The notes below the pieces were generated by a model. That model saw nothing but the letters and a program-made list of their open reading frames with translations. It did not search any database and was not told the DNA's origin. Source: an uncultured Bacteroidia bacterium (lineage in GTDB: Bacteria > Bacteroidota > Bacteroidia > Bacteroidales > F082). Taken from it: DNA of 64,000 nt. A program made the position numbers and the translations under genes. Below are positions 8,139 to 15,984 of the stretch, piece after piece. The stretch lies in contig CACYHP010000004.1 in assembly GCA_902774295.1 (NCBI GenBank), positions 1-64,000 of the forward strand. Reading direction: 5' to 3'. Positions within the stretch are counted from its first letter, which is position 1. Each line of letters begins with the position of its first letter.

Positions 8139-8207
8139 ACCATATAATCGGACGTTAATTTCCATAAATTAAAAAATGATTAGTAAAATTAATGAAAATT
8201 ATATGGT
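8139..8207. repeat. inverted repeat ACCATATAAT ... ATTATATGGT
   Basis: Two perfect 10-base arms (8139-8148 and 8198-8207) 49 AT-rich bases apart, in the 194-base gap between lplA and miaB. It could be a cruciform, a protein site or the end structure of the lplA message. There is no T-run, so it is not a clear terminator. Confidence 0.4.
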
Positions 8208-8237
8208 CAATTAACGACAATTAATGTTTATGAATAT

Positions 8238-9194
8238 TTAATAAATAAGACTGACAATATCTTTTGCGACCTCGTTTTGACCGTAATCAGGGGCTTTTTT
8301 GATACTTGCACCTGTTAATAACCGTTCGGTCTCGTCAATCAAGTCAGGCTCAAGGCCGTCGGAAGCGATCGAAACACTCTCGATGATGCCTTTTGCTTCG
8401 TTGACATGCAAGTCAAGTTCCACCAAACCCCATGAGAACTGGGCGCTTTTCTTTGCATGGAAGTTGCGCCATTTGCCGAAGAGATACTCGTCGGATGCGA
8501 ATAAGTCTCTGGTTTTCAGTACTTTATCTGTGAGGAGGTCGTTGAATGCCACGACTTCGGCTTTTGCATCATAAACTTCTTCAAATGCCCTTGAAAGATA
8601 AGGCATAATCGAATCTGATGTGATGTCTGCGACTTCCGAGAGGTTGATGATACGGCTTGCCACCGATTTCACTCCATGTTTCTGCAGTTTGGCAGGGTTC
8701 ACCTTCAGATATTTTGCCAGTCTTTCGCCGTCGGTTTTAATCAGGATAGTGCCGTGGTGTAATCTTCTGTCTTTGTAGATTCCAAAGGCGTTTCCGGAGA
8801 ATTTACGACCCTCGAAAAGGATGTCGTTTCTTCCCGAGACTTCTGCCTCCAAGCCGAAATATCTCAAAGCGGTCTTGATGACGTTTATCTGTTTCGCCAC
8901 ATCATAATGTTTGTTATGAGCCACGAATGAGAAGTTGAGGTTTCCCAGATCATGATAGACGGCGCCGCCGCCGGTACGGCGGCGGGCGGCGTAACCACCC
9001 TCGGAAAGAAGCAGCTCCACGTTGCATTCAGTGAACGGGTTCTGGTTGTAGCCATAAACCACTGTCTGCTGGTTTTTCCACAAAAACATAGTAACCACTT
9101 CCGGATCGCCTTCGTCCAAAAGTGAGCTCTCAACCGCAAGATTCAGATGCGGATTGTATTGATTGCCAATAATTAATTGAATTCTTGGTTTCAT
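8238..9194 (-). CDS. lplA: lipoate-protein ligase A
   Basis: 318 residues. The catalytic domain shows RRTGGGAVYHDLGNLNFSF, the lipoate/biotin ligase-type RRTGGG loop, then GNDILFEGRKFSGNAFG and HHGTILI, and a C-terminal accessory domain from about 235. It activates scavenged lipoate with ATP and attaches it to E2 and GcvH lysines. The start is 1 base after the stop of the upstream OMP gene, so the two form an operon although no functional link is obvious. Confidence 0.93.
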   Translation of the reverse strand: MKPRIQLIIGNQYNPHLNLAVESSLLDEGDPEVVTMFLWKNQQTVVYGYNQNPFTECNVELLLSEGGYAARRRTGGGAVYHDLGNLNFSFVAHNKHYDVAKQINVIKTALRYFGLEAEVSGRNDILFEGRKFSGNAFGIYKDRRLHHGTILIKTDGERLAKYLKVNPAKLQKHGVKSVASRIINLSEVADITSDSIMPYLSRAFEEVYDAKAEVVAFNDLLTDKVLKTRDLFASDEYLFGKWRNFHAKKSAQFSWGLVELDLHVNEAKGIIESVSIASDGLEPDLIDETERLLTGASIKKAPDYGQNEVAKDIVSLIY

Positions 9195-9195
9195 T

Positions 9196-9867
9196 TTAGA
9201 AAATCATATATCCAACGGTGACCTGGACACTTACGTTCTTATTAGCTCCGACTTCTTTCACCACATCGAGGAAGCCGAAATATGCTCTCAAACTCACAAA
9301 GAAGTTATCGTGCGGAATGAGATTGTCGGTATAAACACCAAAAATCAGTCCGCAGTCAAAGCCATTGCTGTCGAGATGTGTCTTGTGCCAGCCCTCGTTG
9401 CCGACTTTCGACTTGAGGCTGCTGCCGATGCGGTAGCGGAAATCCAATCCGCCCTCAAGTCCAAGAATATCAGTGAAATAATACTGGTAAAGTACAGGTG
9501 TGTTGATATAATGCAGACTGTATTTGCTATACACCTTGACCTCGCCGAGTTCTCCCGAAATCCAACGTTCTGACTGCTGTCCGCCCGTCGAATAATTGAT
9601 GTCGGCAATGATGCTGCTGTTTTCAGAAAAGATATATTTGCCGTAAACGCCTGCGACAAGACCCAGTCTGAGTCCGTTGTTCTGGAATCCGCTGAGTGTC
9701 GTCATGCCGAAGCCTCCGCGTACACCAAGCTGATAATCACGGTCTTGCGCTTCCAGAGAGCCTCTGCTTGCCAATAAAAAAAACAAGACCGCCAACAAAA
9801 ATGTCATTATTTTTGATGGAAGTCTTTTTTTGTTATTTAAGAGGCTTCTTTTCATATCGTTAAGCAT
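9196..9867 (-). CDS. outer-membrane beta-barrel (porin-like) protein
   Basis: 223 residues. A basic N-terminus, then a hydrophobic stretch (about 20-38) ending SRGSLEAQD, a probable signal peptide. The rest alternates as beta strands (YQLGVRGGFGMTT, LRLGLVAGVYGKYIF) and ends in an aromatic residue (VGYMIF), as outer-membrane barrels do. It resembles the OMP_b-brl_2 family; the ligand is unknown. A second ATG at 9855 would also keep the signal peptide. It precedes lplA by 1 base. Confidence 0.8.
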   Translation of the reverse strand: MLNDMKRSLLNNKKRLPSKIMTFLLAVLFFLLASRGSLEAQDRDYQLGVRGGFGMTTLSGFQNNGLRLGLVAGVYGKYIFSENSSIIADINYSTGGQQSERWISGELGEVKVYSKYSLHYINTPVLYQYYFTDILGLEGGLDFRYRIGSSLKSKVGNEGWHKTHLDSNGFDCGLIFGVYTDNLIPHDNFFVSLRAYFGFLDVVKEVGANKNVSVQVTVGYMIF

Positions 9868-9936
9868 AAAACTGAAAAAGCCAGATTACAGGTCATTTTT
9901 TGTGCGTCCCTGCTTTCTGACTTCGTTTTCAATTTG

Positions 9937-10010
9937 TAGTCTCTCCGGGATTTGAACCCGAGTTACCAGGATGAAAACCTGACGTCCTAACCAGACTAGA
10001 CGAAGAGACC
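9937..10010 (-). tRNA. tRNA-Glu (anticodon TTC), downstream copy
   Basis: 74 bases from 10010 back to 9937. Acceptor stem GGTCTCT/AGAGACT, anticodon stem TCAGG/CCTGG around the loop TTTTCAT (anticodon TTC), T arm GGGTTCAAATCCC, discriminator A. CCA is not encoded. Identical to the copy at 10092-10165 and separated from it by 81 bases of 7-base repeats. Confidence 0.96.
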
Positions 10011-10013
10011 GGT

Positions 10014-10090
10014 TTTAGCTATTAGCTTTTAGCCATCAGCCGTTAGCTTTTCCTTCTAATGGCTAATACCTAATGGCTAGTGGCTGATCT
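10014..10090. repeat. 7-base-period inverted repeat between the tRNA genes
   Basis: The left half runs as AGCTATT, AGCTTTT, AGCCATC, AGCCGTT, AGCTTTT. The right half runs as CTAATGG, CTAATAC, CTAATGG, CTAGTGG, CTGATCT, the same motif on the other strand. The two halves can fold into a long imperfect hairpin. It differs in sequence from the TTTAnnG family but shares the 7-base period. Confidence 0.78.
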
Positions 10091-10091
10091 G

Positions 10092-10165
10092 TAGTCTCTC
10101 CGGGATTTGAACCCGAGTTACCAGGATGAAAACCTGACGTCCTAACCAGACTAGACGAAGAGACC
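10092..10165 (-). tRNA. tRNA-Glu (anticodon TTC), promoter-proximal copy
   Basis: 74 bases, identical in sequence to the copy at 9937-10010. It starts about 13 bases below a TAnnTTTG box at 10179-10186, which probably drives both tRNAs. The rest of the gap up to 10278 is AT-rich, with a small TTTTTTCGT/ACGAAAAA hairpin at about 10191-10213 and no gene. Confidence 0.96.
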
Positions 10166-10178
10166 GATTTTTGCGCTG

Positions 10179-10186
10179 CAAAGATA
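10179..10186 (-). promoter_or_regulatory. -7 box (TATCTTTG) of the tRNA-Glu pair
   Basis: CAAAGATA on the plus strand, 13 bases from the mature 5' end of the first tRNA. Confidence 0.75.
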
Positions 10187-10278
10187 CAACTTTTTTCGTT
10201 ACAAACACGAAAAATATTTATTTTTTAAAAAATTAGCTAAGATGCTGAAAATCAATGCTAAAAAAAGTGAAAACAGAA

Positions 10279-11115
10279 TTATTCGAATGTCAAAGATATC
10301 TGGAAAGTTCTGTTTTGGATGCTTTTTATACTCGAATCATAGATCAAATTCTGCGAATCAAGGATGTTGAACAGTCCGAAACTCATCTTTGCCTCGATGC
10401 CGAATTTGAAATATCCGGTGTAGAAATCGAAGCCTGCGCCGACTTCTGCAGCGAGGTCGGTACGCTTAACTCTGATGTTGTCGGTGACAGTCTTGAGCTC
10501 ACCCTGGTCGCTGGTGATGTCAACCTGTGATTTCTTCTGCGAAGCGAGGTCTATTTTGAAGTTTCCGCCAGCGATAACGTAAGCTGCGATATTATTAAGT
10601 CGTTTTGACTTGTATTTTACCTGTAAAGGAAATTCCACGAAAGTGGAGAAAATAGACTTTCTTTTTGTGAAGTAAGGATTGTTGTCTGTCGCTCCGTTGT
10701 TAAGTTCACGATAAAACTGGTACTCCAAGGTTCTCGAGCCGAAGCTGAGCGAAGGTATGAGACGTAAGTCGAAATACTTTCCAAGACGCAGATTGCCTAC
10801 GACACCGACGACAAAACCTGACTCCGGAACCGGAGTGATGCTGCGAACATAATAAGTCGCGTTATCACTGGCATAAGAGTCGACATTTGGATATTCTGAT
10901 GACGGATGTGCCGTCAACTGATAGCCTTCGTTAAACTTAATGGCATACGACATCTGGTTGTATCCCAAGATAAATCCGAAATGGTACGGCTGGTTGTCGT
11001 ACAACAAAAGATTTTTAGGTTTTTCGCTTTGAGCCATAAGACTTTGCGGAATCATAACAAGCATGATACCGATGGCAAAAAGCACCTTTTTAAATGATAA
11101 AAATGTTAACTTCAT
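10279..11115 (-). CDS. porT: type IX secretion system protein PorT
   Basis: 278 residues. Signal peptide 1-28 ending SLMAQ. The body is an outer-membrane barrel with the PorT pattern: FDLRLIPSLSFGSRTLEYQF, STFVEFPLQVKYKSKRLNN and AAYVIAGGNFKIDL. PorT is an outer-membrane component needed for type IX secretion and gliding in Bacteroidota. It sits 30 bases after the heptose kinase gene and reads toward the tRNAs. It fits with porG and the sorting-domain proteases elsewhere in the window. Confidence 0.88.
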   Translation of the reverse strand: MKLTFLSFKKVLFAIGIMLVMIPQSLMAQSEKPKNLLLYDNQPYHFGFILGYNQMSYAIKFNEGYQLTAHPSSEYPNVDSYASDNATYYVRSITPVPESGFVVGVVGNLRLGKYFDLRLIPSLSFGSRTLEYQFYRELNNGATDNNPYFTKRKSIFSTFVEFPLQVKYKSKRLNNIAAYVIAGGNFKIDLASQKKSQVDITSDQGELKTVTDNIRVKRTDLAAEVGAGFDFYTGYFKFGIEAKMSFGLFNILDSQNLIYDSSIKSIQNRTFQISLTFE

Positions 11116-11145
11116 AGACCTATTAACGCAAAAAATACCTTATTA

Positions 11146-12147
11146 TTATATTTTTTCCGTTTCTTTTAACAGTCTTTCCTTATTAATAGGCACTGCTCCG
11201 ATTTCTTCGCAGACGAGACCGCCGGCGAGATTGGATATTGCAGCGATGTGATAAGCGTCGAGACCGCATACCAGACAAAGCATAGCGACGCCAAGAACTG
11301 TGTCGCCAGCACCTGAGACATCAGCGATTTTACGCAGATGAGCCGGGATGTAATGATGATTCTTGACACCGTCAACCACTTCCTGAATCAAAACGCCACG
11401 CTCCGACAAGGTGTTCATCACAAAACGGCAGTTTAATCTGTCTTGTAACGCATTGACACCCATTAAGATGCCGTCAATGGTGTCTGTCGGGAACTCAACG
11501 TTGATGCCTTCTTTGAGTTCTTTCAGGTTTGGCTTGAAGAGCGTGCATTTCTCGTAGGCGAGGAAGTTGTTTTTCTTAGGGTCGACGCCGACGGGGATGT
11601 TTTTCTCGTTAGCGACGGTGATGGTGTGGCGGATGAGTTCTTCGGTGAGCACACCTTTATTATAATCTTGGAGTATGATGCCGTCGATGCGTTCGCGATA
11701 GAGTATGGTGTCGATTTTCTCACGCAATGCCGCAAACTCTTTCTCGGTGAGGTTGAAGGTGTCCTCGTCGTCGACGCGGAGCATCTGCATATTGTTGCCG
11801 ATGATGCGGTATTTTGTGGTGGTACGGCGTTCCTTGCTCTTGACGATGCCGTTGTTTGGCATCTTGTGCTCCTTTAGCAAGTCGAAGAAATCGTGCGACT
11901 TTGAGTCGTCACCGATGATGGAGCATAAAACGGGCTCGGCACCGAGTGCCTTGATGTTTTGCGCTACGTTGGCGGCACCTCCGAGACGCGCGAAACGGTT
12001 GCCCACCGCTACGATAGGCACCGGAGCCTCAGGCGAGATGCGCTCGACCTTACCGTTAAGGTAAAGGTCGAGCATAACATCACCAATTATGAGTATTCGC
12101 TTGTCGTTGAACGACTTAAAAAGCGCTTTGATGTCTTCTCTTGGCAT
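11146..12147 (-). CDS. hldE1: D-glycero-beta-D-manno-heptose-7-phosphate kinase (single domain)
   Basis: 333 residues. PfkB-fold sugar kinase with the RfaE signature KRILIIGDVMLDLYLNGKVE, then RISPEAPVPIV and RLGGAANVAQNIKALG, plus the catalytic anion-hole motif DVSGAGDTV. It phosphorylates heptose-7-P at O-1 for ADP-heptose and LPS core synthesis. Only the kinase domain is present, so the cytidylyl/adenylyl-transferase step must be encoded elsewhere, as in several Bacteroidota. It begins 3 bases after the aminotransferase stop. Confidence 0.9.
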   Translation of the reverse strand: MPREDIKALFKSFNDKRILIIGDVMLDLYLNGKVERISPEAPVPIVAVGNRFARLGGAANVAQNIKALGAEPVLCSIIGDDSKSHDFFDLLKEHKMPNNGIVKSKERRTTTKYRIIGNNMQMLRVDDEDTFNLTEKEFAALREKIDTILYRERIDGIILQDYNKGVLTEELIRHTITVANEKNIPVGVDPKKNNFLAYEKCTLFKPNLKELKEGINVEFPTDTIDGILMGVNALQDRLNCRFVMNTLSERGVLIQEVVDGVKNHHYIPAHLRKIADVSGAGDTVLGVAMLCLVCGLDAYHIAAISNLAGGLVCEEIGAVPINKERLLKETEKI

Positions 12148-12150
12148 TTT

Positions 12151-13356
12151 TTAATTTTTAAGTTTTGCGAAAGCTTCTTTCAAACGATGTGCTGCCTCGC
12201 GGAGCTTGTCGTCAGATGTGGCGTATGACAGACGGATGCAGTTGTCGTTGCCGAAAGCACCGCCAGCCACGCAAGCCACGTGAGCATTGTAAAGCAAGTA
12301 CATGCACAAGTCATCGCTGTTTTTGATGACTGTTGCACCGTCTGACTTGCCGTAGTATGCTGAGACATCCGGGAACATGTAGAATGCACCGGCTGGTAAG
12401 CTCAGCTTGAGGCCCGGGATCTCCATGAGGAGCTTGTAGAACATGTCGCGGCGTGCTCTGAATGCCTTGCACATATTCTGGACTTCCTCTGAATTCTCAG
12501 GTGAGAGCTGCATTGCTGCCACTGATGCTGCCTGTGAGATGGTGCAGATACCTGATGTGTACTGTCCCTGAATCTTGTTGCAAGCATTGACGATAGCCAT
12601 AGGAGCTGCGATGTAACCGATTCTCCAACCTGTCATGGCATAACCTTTAGCGACACCGTTGACGATGACGAGACGGTCTTTCAACTCGGTGAACTGACCC
12701 ATTGACTCGTGTTTGTGTTCGTATTGGATGAACTCGTAAATCTCATCAGAAATGATGATGATTTCCGGGTGTTTCTTGAACACTTCAACCAATGAAGCGA
12801 GTTCTTCTTTTGTATAAACTGAACCGCTTGGGTTGCAAGGTGTGCTGAAAATGAATGCCTTTGTCTTTGGAGTGATAGCCTCTTCAAGCTGTTTTGCGTT
12901 GATCTTGAAGTGCTGCTCAGGTGTTGTATAGATGAAAACAGGAGTACCATCTGCGAGCTTCACCATCTCAGGATATGATACCCAGAATGGGGCAGGGATG
13001 ATGACTTCGTCGCCCTTGTCGAGGATGGCGAAGAATGTTGTGGTGATGGCCTGTTTTGCACCGTTTGACACGATGATATCAGTGTCTTTGTAATCCAAAC
13101 CGTTGTCGCGACGGAGCTTCTCAGCTATGGCTTTACGCAATGCCGGAGTTCCAGGAACCGGTGGATAGTGTGTGTCGTTGTTGTTGATGGCATCGATGCC
13201 CGCCTGTTTTGCACTGATAGGTGTGTTGAAGTCAGGCTCACCGATGCTCAATGAGATGATGTCGATACCTTGAGCCTTGAGTTCGCGGCTCTTCTGCGTC
13301 ATTTTCAATGTGGCTGATTCCGCCATGTTGATGACTCTCTGTGATAATGTACCCAT
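12151..13356 (-). CDS. class I PLP-dependent aminotransferase (aspartate-type)
   Basis: 401 residues from ATG 13356. The in-frame TTG at 13398 lies in the -7 promoter box and is rejected. The AspC-like features are SIGEPDFNTP, YPPVPGTPALRKAIA, SNGAKQAI, TPCNPSGSVY, ISDEIYEFI and the PLP lysine in NGVAKGYAMTGWRIGY. It likely transfers amino groups between aspartate (or another amino acid) and 2-oxoglutarate in the cytoplasm; the exact substrate is not fixed by sequence. Followed by the heptose kinase after 3 bases. Confidence 0.92.
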   Translation of the reverse strand: MGTLSQRVINMAESATLKMTQKSRELKAQGIDIISLSIGEPDFNTPISAKQAGIDAINNNDTHYPPVPGTPALRKAIAEKLRRDNGLDYKDTDIIVSNGAKQAITTTFFAILDKGDEVIIPAPFWVSYPEMVKLADGTPVFIYTTPEQHFKINAKQLEEAITPKTKAFIFSTPCNPSGSVYTKEELASLVEVFKKHPEIIIISDEIYEFIQYEHKHESMGQFTELKDRLVIVNGVAKGYAMTGWRIGYIAAPMAIVNACNKIQGQYTSGICTISQAASVAAMQLSPENSEEVQNMCKAFRARRDMFYKLLMEIPGLKLSLPAGAFYMFPDVSAYYGKSDGATVIKNSDDLCMYLLYNAHVACVAGGAFGNDNCIRLSYATSDDKLREAAHRLKEAFAKLKN

Positions 13357-13395
13357 ATCTATATTTTTAAATTGATTAATTACTAATTGAGACTG

Positions 13396-13403
13396 CAAAG
13401 GTA
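13396..13403 (-). promoter_or_regulatory. -7 box (TACCTTTG) of the aminotransferase-hldE1 operon
   Basis: CAAAGGTA on the plus strand, 40 bases upstream of ATG 13356. It may also serve porT. Confidence 0.72.
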
Positions 13404-13463
13404 CGGAATTTTATGATAGGAAAACTTTTGTTTGAAAATTTTGTTAGAAATTAAAAAAATCAC

Positions 13464-13471
13464 TATATTTG
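13464..13471 (+). promoter_or_regulatory. -7 box (TATATTTG) upstream of the lpxD operon
   Basis: Exact TAnnTTTG match, 10 bases before the ATG at 13482, which implies a very short leader. Confidence 0.7.
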
Positions 13472-13481
13472 CACTCTAAAA

Positions 13482-13991
13482 ATGCAGAAAATGACGCCAG
13501 TAAATTGGATATTGATCGGGTTGATTGTGGTGATGACGATTATCGGTTTCTTCTTTTTGTTTAACAATAAGAATGATAATCAATCAGGTACGGGCAAGAA
13601 AAGACATAGCGATGTTGTCACTCCATTGAAAATCCAGGCTTATGAAAGGCTCGTTTTGTATCTCGAAAGAATCAGGTATACAGTGTTGGTGAAAAGGGTT
13701 TTCATGCCCGGAATGTCGCGTACCGACCTGCAGTTTGCCCTGATTCAGAACGTTCAGGACGAGTTGGAGCACAATTTAGCGCAGCGTCTTTACGTCAGCG
13801 AGCCTACTTGGTTTAATATAATCATCGTTAGAGATGAAGTTTTGAAGAGCATCAACGCGGTTTTCAATGAAAATGCCGATGCGGATGCCCCTACGATGGC
13901 ACAAATCATTGCCTCGATGGATAATTCATTGATAGACAAGGCTGTCATTGCAATTAAGAAAGAATTTAATACTGTTTGTTATGAAAGTTGA
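13482..13991 (+). CDS. small membrane-anchored protein of unknown function
   Basis: 169 residues. One N-terminal transmembrane helix (about 8-28, NWILIGLIVVMTIIGFFFLF), a short polar linker, then a helical soluble domain (VTPLKIQAYERLVLYLERI). It resembles Bacteroidota-only proteins found next to lpxD (possibly the DUF7935 group), but I cannot name a function. Its 3' end overlaps lpxD by 11 bases, so the two are co-translated. A role near lipid A or envelope synthesis is only suggested by this position. Confidence 0.75.
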   Translation: MQKMTPVNWILIGLIVVMTIIGFFFLFNNKNDNQSGTGKKRHSDVVTPLKIQAYERLVLYLERIRYTVLVKRVFMPGMSRTDLQFALIQNVQDELEHNLAQRLYVSEPTWFNIIIVRDEVLKSINAVFNENADADAPTMAQIIASMDNSLIDKAVIAIKKEFNTVCYES

Positions 13992-15024
13992 GTTTACAGC
14001 TGCTCAGATTGCAGCGCTTTTAGGCGGAAAAGTGGAAGGTGACCCGGAAGCTAAGGTTTGGAATGTGGCACGTATTGAGGACGGCGCACCTGGAATGTTG
14101 AGTTTTCTGGCTAATCCGAAATATATTCATTACCTTTATAATACAGAGTCGACAATAGTTTTGGTTAATGCCGATTTTGAGCCTACAGAGCCGGTGAAAA
14201 CCACAATGATCCGAGTGGCTAACGCTTACGAATCGTTTGCACAGCTTTTGGGAATCTATCAGGAATACACAAATAATAAAGTCGGCATTTCTGATCTTGC
14301 TTATATCTCAACTGACGCGGAATATGGCGAAGGCTGCTATATCGGTGAATTCGCATACGTCGGCGAGAGAGTGAAAATTGGCAATAACGTCAAGATTTAT
14401 CCTCAGTGCTATATCGGCGATGACGTCGTGATTGGCGACAACACAGTGCTTTATTCTGGCGTGAAACTTTATGCGATGACGCATATCGGCAAGGAATGCA
14501 TCATCCACTCAGGGGCGGTGCTCGGAGCTGACGGCTTCGGCTTTGTTCCACAACCTGACGGTACATATAAGAAAGTGCCTCAAATCGGTAATGTTATGGT
14601 TGGCGATAATGTGGAAATCGGCGCTAACACCACCATCGACCGCTCAACGATGGAATCGACAAAGATCCATAACGGAGTGAAGCTCGATAATCTTATCCAA
14701 ATCGCCCATAATGTGGAAGTCGGAGAAAATACAGCAATGGCAGCACAATCGGGTATCGCAGGCTCGGCACACGTCGGGAAGAACTGCATCATCGCCGGTC
14801 AGGTGGGTATCTCAGGACATTTGACGGTAGCCGACAGAACCATCATCGGACCACAGTCGGGTCTGACAAAGGGAGTGAAAGAGCCTGGTAAATCGATAAT
14901 GGGAGCTCCAGCATACGATTATGCTAAATATATGAAAGATATTGTTAGACAACGCAATATAGAAAAGCTGGAAGAAAAAATCGCCGATTTGGAGAAAAAA
15001 CTTGCAGAAATATTGTCGAAGTAA
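13981..15024 (+). CDS. lpxD: UDP-3-O-acylglucosamine N-acyltransferase
   Basis: 347 residues from ATG 13981; the longer reading from 13948 adds an unlikely N-terminus. The N-terminal uridine-binding domain (about 1-100, FTAAQIAALLGGKVEG) is followed by left-handed beta-helix hexapeptide repeats (IGDDVVIGDNTVLYSG, VMVGDNVEIGANTTIDR) and a C-terminal helix. The catalytic-type histidine region is IQIAHNVEVGENTAM. It adds the N-linked acyl chain in lipid A synthesis. lpxC follows after 45 bases. Confidence 0.95.
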   Translation: MKVEFTAAQIAALLGGKVEGDPEAKVWNVARIEDGAPGMLSFLANPKYIHYLYNTESTIVLVNADFEPTEPVKTTMIRVANAYESFAQLLGIYQEYTNNKVGISDLAYISTDAEYGEGCYIGEFAYVGERVKIGNNVKIYPQCYIGDDVVIGDNTVLYSGVKLYAMTHIGKECIIHSGAVLGADGFGFVPQPDGTYKKVPQIGNVMVGDNVEIGANTTIDRSTMESTKIHNGVKLDNLIQIAHNVEVGENTAMAAQSGIAGSAHVGKNCIIAGQVGISGHLTVADRTIIGPQSGLTKGVKEPGKSIMGAPAYDYAKYMKDIVRQRNIEKLEEKIADLEKKLAEILSK

Positions 15025-15036
15025 CATATATTTTTG

Positions 15037-15044
15037 TAATTTTG
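15037..15044 (+). promoter_or_regulatory. -7 box (TAATTTTG) of lpxC
   Basis: Exact TAnnTTTG match in the lpxD-lpxC gap, 25 bases before the lpxC ATG. lpxC may therefore have its own promoter besides read-through from lpxD. Confidence 0.65.
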
Positions 15045-15069
15045 CCTCATATTTTCGATTCAGACTATA

Positions 15070-15984
15070 ATGGTGGAAAAACAACATACAATTAAAAAGA
15101 GCGTCAGCATTAGCGGAACTGGATTGCATACAGGTCAAAGCGGCACGCTGACATTCCATCCTGCAGATATCAATCACGGTATTAAGTTTAGAAGAGTTGA
15201 CCTCTTTGGTCAGCCTATAGTGGAAGCGCGTGTTTACAATGTGGTAGACACCTCGCGAGGCACCACTATTGCACAAAATGGCGTTAAGGTTTACACTGTC
15301 GAACATATCATGGCAGCTTTGAGAGCTATGAATATCGACAATGTGCTTATCGATTTGAACTGCGAGGAGCCACCAATCCTGGACGGAAGCTCAAGAATAG
15401 TGTTGGAAGCATTGAAAGAAGCTGGCATCGAAGAACAGGACGCTGAGCGTAAATGCTTGAAAATCACCAAGAAGATTGTTTATACTCACCCTAAAGTAGG
15501 TTGCGAACTCGTCGTTGAACCAGCTGATAAATTCAGCATCGACGTGAAAGTCGATTACAAATCAGGAGTTCTCAACGTACAGGAGGCACATATGCATGAT
15601 ATCAGCGAGTTTGAGACAGACTTCGCTATGTGCAGAACATTTGTGTTCTTCCAGGAGCTCGAGATGTTGCTCGCACACAACCTTATCAAGGGCGGTGACC
15701 TCTCAAATGCTATCGTTTTCATCGAGAAACAAGTCTCTGAAGAAGACCTAAAACGTGTGGCAAAGCTGTTCCACAAAGAATCGGTGGCAGTGCACGAAGG
15801 CGGTATCCTCAACAATGTGACACTGTACTTCGACAACGAGCCGGCACGTCATAAGCTGCTCGACCTCGTCGGCGACCTCACACTTCTCGGAATGCCAATC
15901 ATCGGAAAGGTGACGGCATACAAACCGGGTCACTTCGCAAACACAGAGTTCGTGAAGATGATCGTGAAAAAGATGGGACTCTAA
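15070..15984 (+). CDS. lpxC: UDP-3-O-acyl-N-acetylglucosamine deacetylase, not fused to FabZ
   Basis: 304 residues, close to the stand-alone enzyme of Proteobacteria. All catalytic residues are present: Glu78-His79 (VEH), His261 and Asp265 (ARHKLLDLVGDL), and His288 in KPGHFAN. It removes the acetyl group in the committed step of lipid A synthesis with a zinc ion. Many Bacteroidota carry a bifunctional LpxC-FabZ of about 460 residues; here the protein ends after the LpxC domain and the next gene converges on it with a 4-base overlap. The domain is complete, so I do not call it a pseudogene. Confidence 0.94.
   Translation: MVEKQHTIKKSVSISGTGLHTGQSGTLTFHPADINHGIKFRRVDLFGQPIVEARVYNVVDTSRGTTIAQNGVKVYTVEHIMAALRAMNIDNVLIDLNCEEPPILDGSSRIVLEALKEAGIEEQDAERKCLKITKKIVYTHPKVGCELVVEPADKFSIDVKVDYKSGVLNVQEAHMHDISEFETDFAMCRTFVFFQELEMLLAHNLIKGGDLSNAIVFIEKQVSEEDLKRVAKLFHKESVAVHEGGILNNVTLYFDNEPARHKLLDLVGDLTLLGMPIIGKVTAYKPGHFANTEFVKMIVKKMGL

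Noticed and set aside
10191-10213. Terminator for porT at the TTTTTTCGT/ACGAAAAA hairpin
   Set aside because: The stem is almost all A/T and no T-run follows it; it overlaps the upstream region of the tRNA promoter instead.
15070-15984. lpxC as a truncated LpxC-FabZ pseudogene
   Set aside because: All catalytic residues and the full LpxC domain are present and there is no leftover FabZ sequence after the stop.
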